A DNA stretch of 64,000 nt, from positions 62,001 to 126,000 of the forward strand of contig BGKB01000155.1 of assembly GCA_003116975.1 (NCBI GenBank), read 5' to 3'. Origin of the DNA: Aurantiochytrium sp. KH105 (lineage: Eukaryota > Sar > Bigyra > Thraustochytrida > Thraustochytriidae). Made by a program: the position numbers and the translations under genes. The number at the start of each line of letters is the position of its first letter. Positions within the stretch are counted from its first letter, which is position 1. Positions 1 to 9,040 of this stretch are shown piece by piece. The notes beneath the pieces are model-generated. The model was not told where the DNA came from. It did not search any database and was given only the letters and a program-made list of their open reading frames with translations.

Positions 1-2085
1 AAGATCCGCGTCACCAAGAAGAAGCAAATCTACGTGCAGGGATTATCGGAGATTCGAGTTTCGGGCCTTAATGACGTTCTCGAGGTCCTTCAGCGCGGCG
101 CACGGAGCCGCGCAATTCGCGCAACCTCGTACAATCAGGCGAGTAGTCGCAGTCATGCAATTCTGCAGCTCCGCGTGGAGACGGAAGAGCAGCTCGGGGG
201 CATTTCCGACTCGCGCGTGTTGCGGTCAGCCAAGCTCAACTTTGTAGATCTTGCTGGGTCAGAGAAATGGGAGGCAGACCAGCCCATGTCGGAAAAACAC
301 CTCAAGGAAATGGCACGCATCAACAAGAGTCTTTCGCACCTTGGAAATGTCGTTCAGGCGCTCGGCGAGAAGAATCGACCCCATGTTCCCTATCGCGACT
401 CCCAACTCACCCGACTCCTTCAAGACAGCTTGGGTGGCAATACACGAACCACCATCATTTGCACACTTTCCCCGGCCGCGGACTGCACGGAGGAGTCTGT
501 GTCTACGCTGCAATTTGCAGATCGAGCCAAGCAAGTCATGGTCCACGTCAAGGCAAATGAGGTTGTAGACGACTCCATTTTGCTCGCCCGCGCGCAAACC
601 GAGATCGCGCGTTTGCGTCGTCTGCTACGCGAACAGAGCGAAGCTTCGTCGGAACCCCTCGAAGAACTTCGTGCCGAAAACGCGATTCTACGGAAACAGG
701 TCGAAAGCCTGCTTGCCGAAAACGCCAGTCTTCGTGCGGGTGGGCCTACGAATTCCACTTTTCCAACGGCAACAGAATCACCGGTTGATGCAGTTGAAGG
801 CATCGAAGCCACAGAAACACGCAGACAAAGTGACAGTGCAGCTTCATCGTCTTCAGCATCTCCGCAGGATCTTTCTCGGCCACCCAAGGAGGATCAGGCT
901 GATGCGGTCGCTGCGAGAGACGCCGACGAAACAGATGCAGAGATGGACTCTGGTCTTGACGATGACACCTTTCATGTTACCCAAGGACCTGCGGCGAGTG
1001 ACATCACACGCGCCTTGAAGGATGATCTTGAAGAGAACGCAGCACCTGACTTAGATGAGGAAGATGAGGTCGAAGATGAAGAAGATGATGGTGATGATGA
1101 AGCAGGTGAAGGACACAATGACGAGCTCAATCCTGCCGCTGGAAGCGCCAATGATTCCACGAGTCGCCAAGATAGGAAGGAAGCGTCTGAGGACTCGTCT
1201 TTCCCGGCCCAGGACAAGCCGGAGGATGCAAGTGAAGGCTCGAGTTCGTCCAGAGAGTACGCAAGCTCGCGACCTACCTCATCAGCGGATCACCATGCAA
1301 CGGAGCTGCGCAAGCTTGCAGCCGAAGAGGCCAAGGCGCGCGACGAGGTGCAAGCGGAACTTCAGCAGCTCGAAGATATTCAGCGCGAACGCCGCAAGCT
1401 TGAGGAGGCAATGCGGCTGCTCCGGAGTCGGGCTCCAAAGAAGAAGACCACAGCAAAGAAGACAACCAATGCAGCAAAGAAGCACACCAAGCCCATGACC
1501 CCCGAAGAAAAGCTCACGTTCAGTGCTCGCGACATTGGACGTACCCTGAGTCTGTACCAATGCAGAGTAGACGCGTGGTACGAGGTCACTGTGGTGGGTT
1601 TTGACGGTAAGTCTGGCATGCATCTAGTCCGATACGATGACGACGGCACGAAGCAATGGCACCAAATGGAGGGGCGCAAGTACAAAAGTGTCGGAGATGC
1701 AGCAAGGGTCGCTCTTCCCGGCAGTGCGATGCGAAAAGATCCCGTTGTTCGTCTGGCCAAGTCACACGCGCAAAAGAAGTCACGCAAAAAGAGTGCAAAC
1801 GCCAAGAGTCGTGTCGCTGGCAAAGTCGCAGCAGTTCGGTCTGTATATGGCAATGGGCGAGCACAGTCTTCAACATCTGCGGTGCCAGGAACCACGAAAT
1901 CGACAAGTGCATCTCGGAAGTCCGCAACACATCGAGGAGACACCGCGCCCGAGACGGAGGAGTCTCGCGTCGGTGTGGTTGATTTTGAAGTATTTGACGA
2001 AGGCAACGTTGAGGTCGAGGACTTTGACATTTTGGCCTCTTTGCACGAGGAAGGACTCGCTTACGCGCACGGAAACCAAGAGTAG
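1..2085 (+). CDS. Kinesin motor protein, C-terminal part, with a Tudor/chromo-like domain (5' partial)
   Basis: The frame is open from base 1, so the motor's N-terminal half with the P-loop lies outside the window. Seen: switch I (NQASSRSHA), switch II (DLAGSE), the HVPYRDSQLTRLLQDSLGG segment and the end of the motor (LQFADRAKQVM). A short coiled coil follows (leucine-rich, to about codon 240), then about 200 residues of acidic Ser/Glu/Asp-rich linker, a second coiled coil (RKLEEAMRLL) and a basic Lys stretch. Near codons 505-570 a small beta-rich module (WYEVTVVGFDGKSG...VRYDDDGTKQW) resembles Tudor/agenet/PWWP barrels, which often bind methylated histones or DNA. A microtubule motor is certain; the subfamily and the Tudor function are not. 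The C-terminus is acidic. It converges on the USP gene with a 156-base gap. Confidence 0.9.
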   Translation, partial: KIRVTKKKQIYVQGLSEIRVSGLNDVLEVLQRGARSRAIRATSYNQASSRSHAILQLRVETEEQLGGISDSRVLRSAKLNFVDLAGSEKWEADQPMSEKHLKEMARINKSLSHLGNVVQALGEKNRPHVPYRDSQLTRLLQDSLGGNTRTTIICTLSPAADCTEESVSTLQFADRAKQVMVHVKANEVVDDSILLARAQTEIARLRRLLREQSEASSEPLEELRAENAILRKQVESLLAENASLRAGGPTNSTFPTATESPVDAVEGIEATETRRQSDSAASSSSASPQDLSRPPKEDQADAVAARDADETDAEMDSGLDDDTFHVTQGPAASDITRALKDDLEENAAPDLDEEDEVEDEEDDGDDEAGEGHNDELNPAAGSANDSTSRQDRKEASEDSSFPAQDKPEDASEGSSSSREYASSRPTSSADHHATELRKLAAEEAKARDEVQAELQQLEDIQRERRKLEEAMRLLRSRAPKKKTTAKKTTNAAKKHTKPMTPEEKLTFSARDIGRTLSLYQCRVDAWYEVTVVGFDGKSGMHLVRYDDDGTKQWHQMEGRKYKSVGDAARVALPGSAMRKDPVVRLAKSHAQKKSRKKSANAKSRVAGKVAAVRSVYGNGRAQSSTSAVPGTTKSTSASRKSATHRGDTAPETEESRVGVVDFEVFDEGNVEVEDFDILASLHEEGLAYAHGNQE

Positions 2086-2241
2086 AAAAACGAGAACTGT
2101 AGCTTACATATGCCACGATACTAAGTAAAGAAAGAAAAACACATTCACAGCATTTAGCTTGTTTGTTGGAGGGTGATTGGAGAATGAAGAGCTTGAGCCC
2201 GAATCGTGGGGTGAAAAGAAAGAGTTCCCTCGCGCGCTGTC

Positions 2242-4305
2242 TTACAAATGGGACTGGGCCGACACAGGTGTACGCGGTACGACGTCAGCAGACACGGGAT
2301 GTACGCGCTCGAGAAAAAGCAAATATGCAGAGGAGGTGTCGATGTTTCCTGGATCAATCTCAGTGACTCTATCGTCGTTGTAATTGTGCCAGACGCTCGT
2401 TCGCACATGCCGGGCGTTGGCAGTGTAGTGCCCCCCGGAAAGAGTTCCCATGTGATTGACCATTGCCACGAGGCGATACATAGGACGATCACGCGCTGCA
2501 AGCTTGTGGCAGAATGGGGACAAGTCCAAGGTCCCTTCCAGAGGAAGCGAAACGCGAGTTTGTAGCTTGGTGCGTTGAAACGGAGTTTTCTGCGCAAAAC
2601 GCTTGAGGTGCACGACAAGCGTCTTTGGAGCTCGGAAAATCTGCAAAGCGCGCGTGGATGGTTGGTGCGACTTGCACTTGCGACAATAACATGCGTTGTC
2701 GCCATCGAGTGTTTCCTCCTCGACCATGGCTGCAAGGCAATCCTCCAGAGATACACGTGCAGCGTCGGGGGAGGCAATGGGTACAGAGAGGTCGAGCACG
2801 GGATCAAAGGCCTTGCTCTGATTGCCACACGTCTTGCAGGTCACGAGCGAATAAAGCTGGCCACCAAAGACATCCTTTACGTGAGAATCGTTGCGCTTCT
2901 CATAGTGCGCCCACCAGCGCTGCGCCGTGGCTTCCACAGTCTCGTTATCAACGTCTTGAATCTCCTCGTAGGGGACCTTTTCCCGAACGCGGTTGACGTC
3001 CTCGTGGACTGCATCGAGAAGGCAGCGGAGCAGTTCTTGCGCATCGTGCTGCTCGTAACCGCTAAAGTAGCTGGCGACATCCCCGATCACAGCCTTGACT
3101 TTCGAAGGACGGATTGCGCTTTTTTGCGGATCACTCTTGGCCCACATGGCATGGATGAGCTTGCCGTAGGCCTCTGCCATCGCGCCCTTGGCACTGATGT
3201 TCTCACGATTGAGCTCAGCTTCGTGCCTCATCCTGAGAAAGTACTCTGCAAAGGTGCCGCACTGCGCCAGGCACTGCAAACAGGCGTTCATGTAGCAAGT
3301 GTTGCCAAGATTCCGCAGCCCGCGCGTTCCGTTGACAAAGAGGTCGAGGTCCACGCTAGTGCGCAAGTCAATCTTTTTGCCAAAGTCACGCGCCAACTCG
3401 GTGTCGATATCAAGACTGGCACGGCTTCGTTTCGCGTTGCAATGCTGCGGAGAAAGATTCGCAGGAATTCGTTTTTGTGCTGTACTTGTCTTGGTATCGG
3501 GCGATGAGGGCACGAGCTGTGGTAGAAAGCCAGACGCTGAGCCCGTGGCGGCACCATCGCGATCATCTTCCTTGGTCTCGACGTCATCTCTGAAATCGGA
3601 GGCGTTGTCGACACTTGGGCCAACAACGTGGTCTTGCAGATTGTTCCCTCCTCGCGTTTGTTTGTGCCCAAGCTCTTGCTTTTCCTCTTCCTCTGCCTCC
3701 GCCGCCTCATTGAGGGAATCTGCTCCACCACTTGCTTTTCGCTGTTGCTGCTGCTGCTGCTGCTGCTGCGCTGCGTGGACTCTGTCAGAGCGACTCACCG
3801 GATGAAGAGACGCAGATGCACGAGCAATTTCCGCATCCGATGACGTCTGCCCCACCGGCTCGAGGACGACTGCATCGAGACTGAGACGCGCTGGCGATGA
3901 AGTTGGAGAGGCCGTCACGATTGGCAATAAAGTGGGAGATTGTCTCGGCGACAAGGGACGCCCCAAGGGGGAGGAAGATATATCCGAGCTCTCTCTGCGC
4001 GCGGAGTCACAATGATGCACATCAGCTGCCTCGGGCTCTGTGGGCGCCCCAGAATGAATGTTATCTGCGGGGCCGCCCTGTGCTGCGCCGTGAGGCATGT
4101 GCGAAACGATGAGCAATAGAAAAGAGACACCAAAGAGACCGAGATGAAGGGTGTCCTGCCAAAGGTCGGCTGAAAGAAACTGGTTTCGTGTTGACGCCGC
4201 GTTCGCACCCACGCCGACAAGAGCGGCGGTCGATGCTTCGCTCAGGGGATCGAGGTATTCGGGAAGAATTCCGGCGAGCACGGGGCCGTCGAGCCTGTAG
4301 TTCAT
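2242..4305 (-). CDS. Ubiquitin-specific protease (USP/UCH family C19), probably membrane-anchored
   Basis: Deubiquitinase of about 687 residues; the first in-frame ATG is at 4305. The catalytic Cys box is GLRNLGNTCYMNACLQCL (Cys about residue 337) and the His box is LSGGHYTANARH (His about 626), followed by YNDDRVTEID and the terminal YLLFLER strand typical of USPs. Zinc-ribbon cysteines are present (CKTCGN, CYCRKCK). Residues about 53-70 (LHLGLFGVSFLLLIVSHM) form a short hydrophobic segment that could anchor the enzyme in an organelle membrane, as the N-terminal segment of USP30 does; this is inference. A long disordered linker (about 80-330) holds a polyglutamine run encoded by a CAG tract near 3745-3772. 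The Cys and His residues needed for activity are present. Substrate unknown. Confidence 0.92.
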   Translation of the reverse strand: MNYRLDGPVLAGILPEYLDPLSEASTAALVGVGANAASTRNQFLSADLWQDTLHLGLFGVSFLLLIVSHMPHGAAQGGPADNIHSGAPTEPEAADVHHCDSARRESSDISSSPLGRPLSPRQSPTLLPIVTASPTSSPARLSLDAVVLEPVGQTSSDAEIARASASLHPVSRSDRVHAAQQQQQQQQQRKASGGADSLNEAAEAEEEEKQELGHKQTRGGNNLQDHVVGPSVDNASDFRDDVETKEDDRDGAATGSASGFLPQLVPSSPDTKTSTAQKRIPANLSPQHCNAKRSRASLDIDTELARDFGKKIDLRTSVDLDLFVNGTRGLRNLGNTCYMNACLQCLAQCGTFAEYFLRMRHEAELNRENISAKGAMAEAYGKLIHAMWAKSDPQKSAIRPSKVKAVIGDVASYFSGYEQHDAQELLRCLLDAVHEDVNRVREKVPYEEIQDVDNETVEATAQRWWAHYEKRNDSHVKDVFGGQLYSLVTCKTCGNQSKAFDPVLDLSVPIASPDAARVSLEDCLAAMVEEETLDGDNACYCRKCKSHQPSTRALQIFRAPKTLVVHLKRFAQKTPFQRTKLQTRVSLPLEGTLDLSPFCHKLAARDRPMYRLVAMVNHMGTLSGGHYTANARHVRTSVWHNYNDDRVTEIDPGNIDTSSAYLLFLERVHPVSADVVPRTPVSAQSHL
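3741..3772. repeat. CAG/CTG microsatellite inside the USP gene (polyglutamine)
   Basis: Nine or ten consecutive CTG-type triplets on the plus strand read as a polyglutamine run in the disordered linker of the USP. The length probably varies between strains. Confidence 0.9.
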
Positions 4306-5410
4306 CAAGCAAGCCAGCCAGACAGCCAGACAGGCGGCCAGACAGGCAGGCAAGCTCTTCTTGCTACACCTCTACTTCTCTCGTTGCTTTTGCTCCTTGT
4401 GCTGCTCAAGCAAGCCCTTCACGTGGGCAGAGCAAGCCAACGAGCGAGCGAGCGAGTGAGCCGTGGCGCAGCGTCTCTCTGCCAGCCGCTTGACCTCTCC
4501 GCGCAGACCGCCGCGTCTCCTCGCTCCGCTCCGCTACGTTCCGCTCCACTTCGCTACGCTTCGCCTCCCGTCTCCCCGCGAGGTCCCGCTTGAGGTTTTG
4601 GTCTCGGCGTTGGGGTTCTTCTGGCCTGCCGTGCTTCGCAATGGTTCTCTCGCCTTCCGTTCTTATCGAGCGCTCTCAATCGCTCAATTCAACTCAGCTC
4701 AGCCCGACCCCAAAGCAGCTGCAGAGACAAAACCACGCGCGCGGTCCGGGCTCCGAGCCCGCTCGCCCTCCCGCTCGCAGCGCCTGCCGCGAGGACTCTC
4801 GCTGTCTCGCTCGTCCGTGCGCGCTCCCGAGGGCCGGGACCGGGACCGAGGCGGCGCGCGTTTCTCGACTGCTCGGTCGCGCTGCACACGGGAAGAGAGT
4901 TTGGCGATGGCGCTATAAACTCCTGCTCTGCAAGGGAGGATGCTGCCGCCTGCAGCAGAGGAAACTCCGGCACGCCGCTGCCGGAAAGGGCTCGTGCCGG
5001 CGTTCCAGGCAGACCTCGGTATGAAGGAGCGCCGCACCGCACCGCTCCGCTCCGACTGGACGAGCCACGGGAGCTGGGACTGGACACAAGAGGGAGTGGA
5101 ATGGACTCCGCGCGCACACACCGGCCGGCGAGTGAGCGAGCGCACACCAGTGTCCCCGGGGACCTCCGGAGGGTCCCCGGGGGCCGGTCTCAAGGCGAGG
5201 CGGACGCGTATCGGGACCACGACGGAGCCTCGGCTGCGGCTGGACGCACACGTAACGTAAAGCGACAGAGGCAGGCCTGTACCGGAGATGCGTATGCTCC
5301 CTAAGACAGCCGAGCGGAAATCGAAGGGAGCCAGCGCAAGTCGCGACAGCCATCATGGCTAGTGCAGAGGATAGGCATTTGATTACTTTTGGGATTGGTA
5401 GAATTAGTAT
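4306..5410. other. Intergenic: USP promoter side and 3' flank of the dioxygenase gene
   Basis: No conserved protein is visible on either strand. The 4300-4360 stretch is an imperfect repeat of a GCCAGACAG-type unit just upstream of the USP start. From 4500 to 4570 there is a C/T-rich imperfect repeat around CCGCT/TCGCT. A TATA-like string (GGCGCTATAAAC, about 4909-4920) lies on the plus strand with no recognisable gene behind it. The GC-rich open frames here look like chance frames. Confidence 0.6.
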
Positions 5411-6370
5411 TTAGAGAGAGGGGAAGAGCTGGCCTTGGGGATACTGAAGCCAGTTCTTGGCGCTCCACGTAATGCCCTTGTCCGGCCCCTCGATGAGATG
5501 AAGCTGAAAGGTGTGGCGCTGCTTGTCAGACTCGTTTCGGAGTGAGAGATGCTCGACCTGGCCGTGAATGAGGACCAGATCCCCGGCCTTGCACTCGACA
5601 GAGACGAAGCCGGCGTCACGAAGCTTCTGGTGCGTCTCTTGACCAATGTCCTCGAGAGCAACACCTTCAAACGGGGTCATGGCATCGTCGCCCACAAGCT
5701 TTTCGAACACCATACGCGTTGAGCCATCCTCGCTAACGAGACGCTGAAAGTGCCTGCGCACAGGCTCCTTGTGAGAGCCTGGACGAAACCAAAGGGCACC
5801 GTTTTCGAGCGTAGCGTCGTCAAGCGCGAGCCAGAGTCCGAGGCAGGTCGGTCGCGGCTCCGTATACAGGAATGTTGAGTCCTGGTGAGCGGTCACCTCG
5901 CCGCCGATCTTGGGATTTTTTAGAATGTACATGCTCTGCGGCAACACGGGTGCCTCCCAGCCGAGCTCTCGGACTAGCTTACAAACCTTGTCGCTTTCTG
6001 CATAGGCACGAAAGACCGGATCCAAGACGTGTAGGCCGTGCCCGATCTTGTTGACTTTGCGCATGGTGGCCTTGGGATCGTCCTTGACCACAGTCTTGTC
6101 AGACCCACTCTCCCAGAAGCAGCGTACTTCCCGCGCACTGCTGATAAAGTAGTCGTCACTGCCTTGGGCATCGGCCTGGCCAGCGTCCGTGCGGAATTCC
6201 GTCGTCGTCTTGCCGTCCCAGGCGGCCACGAGCTCGAGCGCCTGCTTTTTCATGCCCTCGACCTCTTCCGCGCTCGCAAACCCGGGCACCACTGCGCATC
6301 CATCGCGCCAGAACGCTTCGCTCGCGGCGCTGTCGCGCTTCGCCGCGGCCGCCTCCGTCGTGCTCGCCAT
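5411..6370 (-). CDS. Phytanoyl-CoA dioxygenase (PhyH/PHYHD1-like) Fe(II)/2-oxoglutarate oxygenase
   Basis: Intact 319-residue protein with ATG at 6370 in a good context (AGCATGG). The double-stranded beta-helix iron site is complete: HxD is His162-Gln-Asp164 in TAHQDSTF, the distal His is about 274 in IHGQVEHLS, and Arg285 (SDKQRHTFQLH) is placed to bind 2-oxoglutarate. LWLALDDATLENGALWFRPGSH is the usual core strand-turn motif of PHYHD1-type enzymes. Length matches PHYHD1 (about 290-320). No peroxisomal PTS1 is seen at the C-terminus (ends LFPSL) and there is no obvious N-terminal signal, so cytosolic action is likely. The true substrate in this family is often unknown; phytanoyl-CoA should not be assumed. 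Confidence 0.92.
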   Translation of the reverse strand: MASTTEAAAAKRDSAASEAFWRDGCAVVPGFASAEEVEGMKKQALELVAAWDGKTTTEFRTDAGQADAQGSDDYFISSAREVRCFWESGSDKTVVKDDPKATMRKVNKIGHGLHVLDPVFRAYAESDKVCKLVRELGWEAPVLPQSMYILKNPKIGGEVTAHQDSTFLYTEPRPTCLGLWLALDDATLENGALWFRPGSHKEPVRRHFQRLVSEDGSTRMVFEKLVGDDAMTPFEGVALEDIGQETHQKLRDAGFVSVECKAGDLVLIHGQVEHLSLRNESDKQRHTFQLHLIEGPDKGITWSAKNWLQYPQGQLFPSL

Positions 6371-6738
6371 GCTTCCTCGCTCGGTATGCCAATCGTGTTT
6401 GGGCGAGGTTTTGGCGTGCGTCCTCGACCTCGTAGACCTCTAATCAAAGTCAGCCCGGACGTCACAGTGCAGGGCGGAAGGTTTTTGGGTGCTCACGAGG
6501 ACAGCGTTCGACTGGCCTAACTTACTAAAGGAGAGAGCGGCTTGGAGGCTGCCCGTGGCTGGCTTGGCCGGGCTGGGCTGGGGCTACCTGGCTGCCGACA
6601 AGATGACTGCAGTCAATTGTCTGCAATCGGTCGAATGTCAGATTTCATGTGGCTTGATCTTGGGTGGAGGGCGGCCAAGCACGGGCAAGAATCCGAAAGA
6701 CAACAGCTCGTGACTTGAGCCACGGTCAGAAGTTTTCT
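6371..6738. other. Intergenic: promoter side of the dioxygenase gene
   Basis: About 370 bases with no supported gene. The first 60 bases upstream of the ATG are GC-rich and lack a clear TATA box. A few TGGCTGGC/GGGCTGG-type imperfect repeats occur at 6550-6595. Confidence 0.55.
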
Positions 6739-7080
6739 CTCGCTCACTTGAGGTCGTGCTGCTCGATCCAGAGCTTGAGCTGAGCATCACACAGAGAACA
6801 CGAAAAAAGAAATGAATGTCAGCCTGTTTCGTGTGGTTTGGATTATTTCTACTACACCAACACCGGAAGGTTAAGCTCGCTCACTCTCTCAAGGTTGTGC
6901 TGCTCGAACCAGAGCTTGAGCTGAGCATCACACAGAGAATATCCCCAAAACATGAATGTCAACCTTTTTTATGTGGTTTGGATTATTTCTACTACACAAA
7001 CACCGAAAGGTTAAGCTCTCTTACTCACTCGAGGTTGTTCTGCTCGAACCAGAGCTTGAGCCGGGCATCATCGCGGGAAA
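6739..7080 (-). repeat. Degenerate tandem array (about 140-bp period) of the 3' end of the adjacent C2-domain gene
   Basis: Three related units begin near 6739, 6876 and 7016, with a spacing of about 140 bases. On the minus strand each carries the equivalent of the last coding codons of the C2 gene (reading RLKLWFEQNNLE in the genic copy, QLKLWFEQHNLE in the next). The units are joined by a shared spacer containing the ATTATTTCTACTACAC-type sequence. The copy nearest the gene (7025 onwards) holds the gene's own stop; the two downstream copies are decayed. Each copy has a GTGAG-type string just after the conserved codons and an AG just before them, so alternative 3' exons are conceivable. Confidence 0.85.
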
Positions 7081-8545
7081 GCGCAAAAACGGGATACTCG
7101 TGGCCAAAGTTGAGCTCCAACAAGGCGCGAAGATTAAGCAGCCGCGCTGTGGTGGGCGCAAAAGTGCCCGAGTTATTGTCAATGACGAGTGCCGGGGTCT
7201 TGGACGTCTTGAAGCGGTCACTGTTCATATCAATGAACATTTCGCCTGCATAGACAACTTCTTTGGCGCAATTACAATGGAGTGCATGTTTGGAAAGCAA
7301 ATCCTGGCCAAATTTGCGGCTCGTGCGCGAAAAGTGAAGCGTTCCATCGGGCATGATCACATATGTGTACCGCACCGAGCGGCCCCCGCTCTTTCCGTAC
7401 TGCAACGCCTCGAAGAGCTCGCGCATCCCCCGCACATGAAAAATCTCAAACTGGCCAGCCTCGGAGTCGTTCTTCGAATACAATGTGCGGTGTTGCATGC
7501 GAATGCATGTTCGAGCAAACGCTGCGGAGATCCCGCCACCGTATATTCGTCTGGCTTTGTCATAACTATCGTTCCATGGACACATTTGGTGATCAAAGGC
7601 GCTGTTGACTTCCCAAAGGTTAATTTGAAAGGTGCGAAAGGTATGAAAGTGCCCACCGTCCAAAATCTTGCGCGTCAGACCTGCGCGAAAGTTCCAGTTG
7701 GTCACCAAGCGCAGTCGTGGAATGGGAAAGGGTTCGATCCAGCGCAAGGTGCGCAAGACGTCGTCTTCGATCGTGTCTGGCCACTGAAAGCTCTCGTACC
7801 ATATTTCGAGCAGAATTTCGCCCGAGTACTTTTCGCGATGTCGAAAGTGGCTCTTGCGCGAAAGCTCGAACCAGCCCCGGAATGGCGTCACGGGCTGCGC
7901 ATACATGAAAATAAAGGGGTCTGGGGCACACGTGCCAATCAAGTCATCCCGCGTATATGTATCGTGGTCGATGACAGAGACAACGAGACCTGGAGATTCC
8001 TTTTTATGTGGTGCAGTGGGAAACTTGGCTTCCCAATCAAAGGTGACCTCACTCCCAGCCTCGTTGTGAATGTCGGAGATGCTACAATTTTCTCCTACGC
8101 GGAGGACCACGTAGGGATCGTTCTTTGTAACGATATCCATGCTCGTCAGATTTCTTGCTTTGATGGCCCGCACGCACAGCAAGGTTCCGCCGCGCTTCAT
8201 CGGGATATGACCCTCAACTGACATAGCTTGCTTGAAGAGGCGCTGGCCATGGTACTGAGCAGCTGGCGCGGCCACGCTATCGTTGCGCTTCGGTTTCGTG
8301 GACGGCAAGAGATCCAAGGACTGTGCACGGCTCATATCAAAGTCGAAGTTGAAGCCATTCTCTGGCTTCTTGCTGGCATTGTTAACGACGCCTTCATCCT
8401 CGAGCTCGTCCAGAAGCGACGATCCGCCGGCACTCCCCTTGAGAAGTTCCTCAGCAGTTGGCTCCTCTACGTGCAGCGGAAGGTCTGTTTCGTCGGCGTG
8501 AAGCGCCCTCGAGGGCAGGTCACCTGCCAGCCCCTGCCGCTCCAT
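7025..8545 (-). CDS. C2-domain protein with a conserved uncharacterised C-terminal domain
   Basis: About 506 residues; ATG at 8545 in strong Kozak context (GCGCCATGGAG). Residues about 119-225 form a C2 domain (TLLCVRAIKARNLTSMDI...KNDPYVVLRV...VIDHDTYTRDDLIG) with aspartates placed to bind Ca2+ (DIVTKNDPY, DHDTYTRDD), so Ca2+-dependent membrane association is likely. The remaining 270 residues are a conserved region with motifs such as MPDGTLHFSRT, SKHALHCNCAKEVVYAGEMF and LVIDNNSGTFAP. I recognise it as recurring in C2 proteins of protists and fungi but know no established function for it. No membrane span. The 3' end is tandemly duplicated downstream. Confidence 0.85.
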   Translation of the reverse strand: MERQGLAGDLPSRALHADETDLPLHVEEPTAEELLKGSAGGSSLLDELEDEGVVNNASKKPENGFNFDFDMSRAQSLDLLPSTKPKRNDSVAAPAAQYHGQRLFKQAMSVEGHIPMKRGGTLLCVRAIKARNLTSMDIVTKNDPYVVLRVGENCSISDIHNEAGSEVTFDWEAKFPTAPHKKESPGLVVSVIDHDTYTRDDLIGTCAPDPFIFMYAQPVTPFRGWFELSRKSHFRHREKYSGEILLEIWYESFQWPDTIEDDVLRTLRWIEPFPIPRLRLVTNWNFRAGLTRKILDGGHFHTFRTFQINLWEVNSAFDHQMCPWNDSYDKARRIYGGGISAAFARTCIRMQHRTLYSKNDSEAGQFEIFHVRGMRELFEALQYGKSGGRSVRYTYVIMPDGTLHFSRTSRKFGQDLLSKHALHCNCAKEVVYAGEMFIDMNSDRFKTSKTPALVIDNNSGTFAPTTARLLNLRALLELNFGHEYPVFALSRDDARLKLWFEQNNLE

Positions 8546-9040
8546 GGCGCAGTTCCCGTGGACCGAGACCGAGAAGACCGCGAAGCGCCTTTGATGCCTG
8601 GTTTTTTCAAGACGCGAAAGCGCGCCGCGCGCGGCCCGCCACGCGCAGCGAGAGCACAGAGGCGCTTCCTCGCCCCCCTTTGCTGCAAGCTGCTCTGCTC
8701 TGCTCTGCTCCGCCGCTCGGGCCACTCGGGCTCGTGGAATCGTCGGAGATAGCGTAGAAGATTTACTAGCTCCGACCGACCGACTTCGACGGCTGCGCCC
8801 CGACGAGGGTCTGGCTTGACCTCATGTCGCTGGTGTGGCTGCTGCTGGCTAGCTGGCGGCGTGGAAGCTGGCCAGCGAATGGGCTCCAAATGCACAGCTT
8901 CATCATCAAGCAAAAGCTCATCCGAGGCAGGCAGACCTAGGCCTGGTTCTTTGGAAGCATTGGGAAGGAGGTCCTCTGATCTGGCAATCGTTGAACAGCA
9001 AGATGCAGTTGCAAGCTGCGGTTGGTTTCAAGATATCAAA
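8546..9040. other. Intergenic: C2-gene promoter and 3' flank of the LRR-IQ-WW gene
   Basis: About 500 bases without a supported gene. It is rich in GCTCTGCTCTGCTC-type repeats (8688-8712). The open frame extends upstream of the C2-gene ATG but only through non-ATG codons and low-complexity sequence. Confidence 0.55.

Noticed and set aside
4909-4925. TATA-box promoter on the plus strand
   Set aside because: No coding sequence or RNA feature follows it; a chance match is likely.
6956-8221. 421-codon plus-strand frame opposite the C2-domain gene
   Set aside because: No recognisable domain; the minus strand carries a clear C2 domain.
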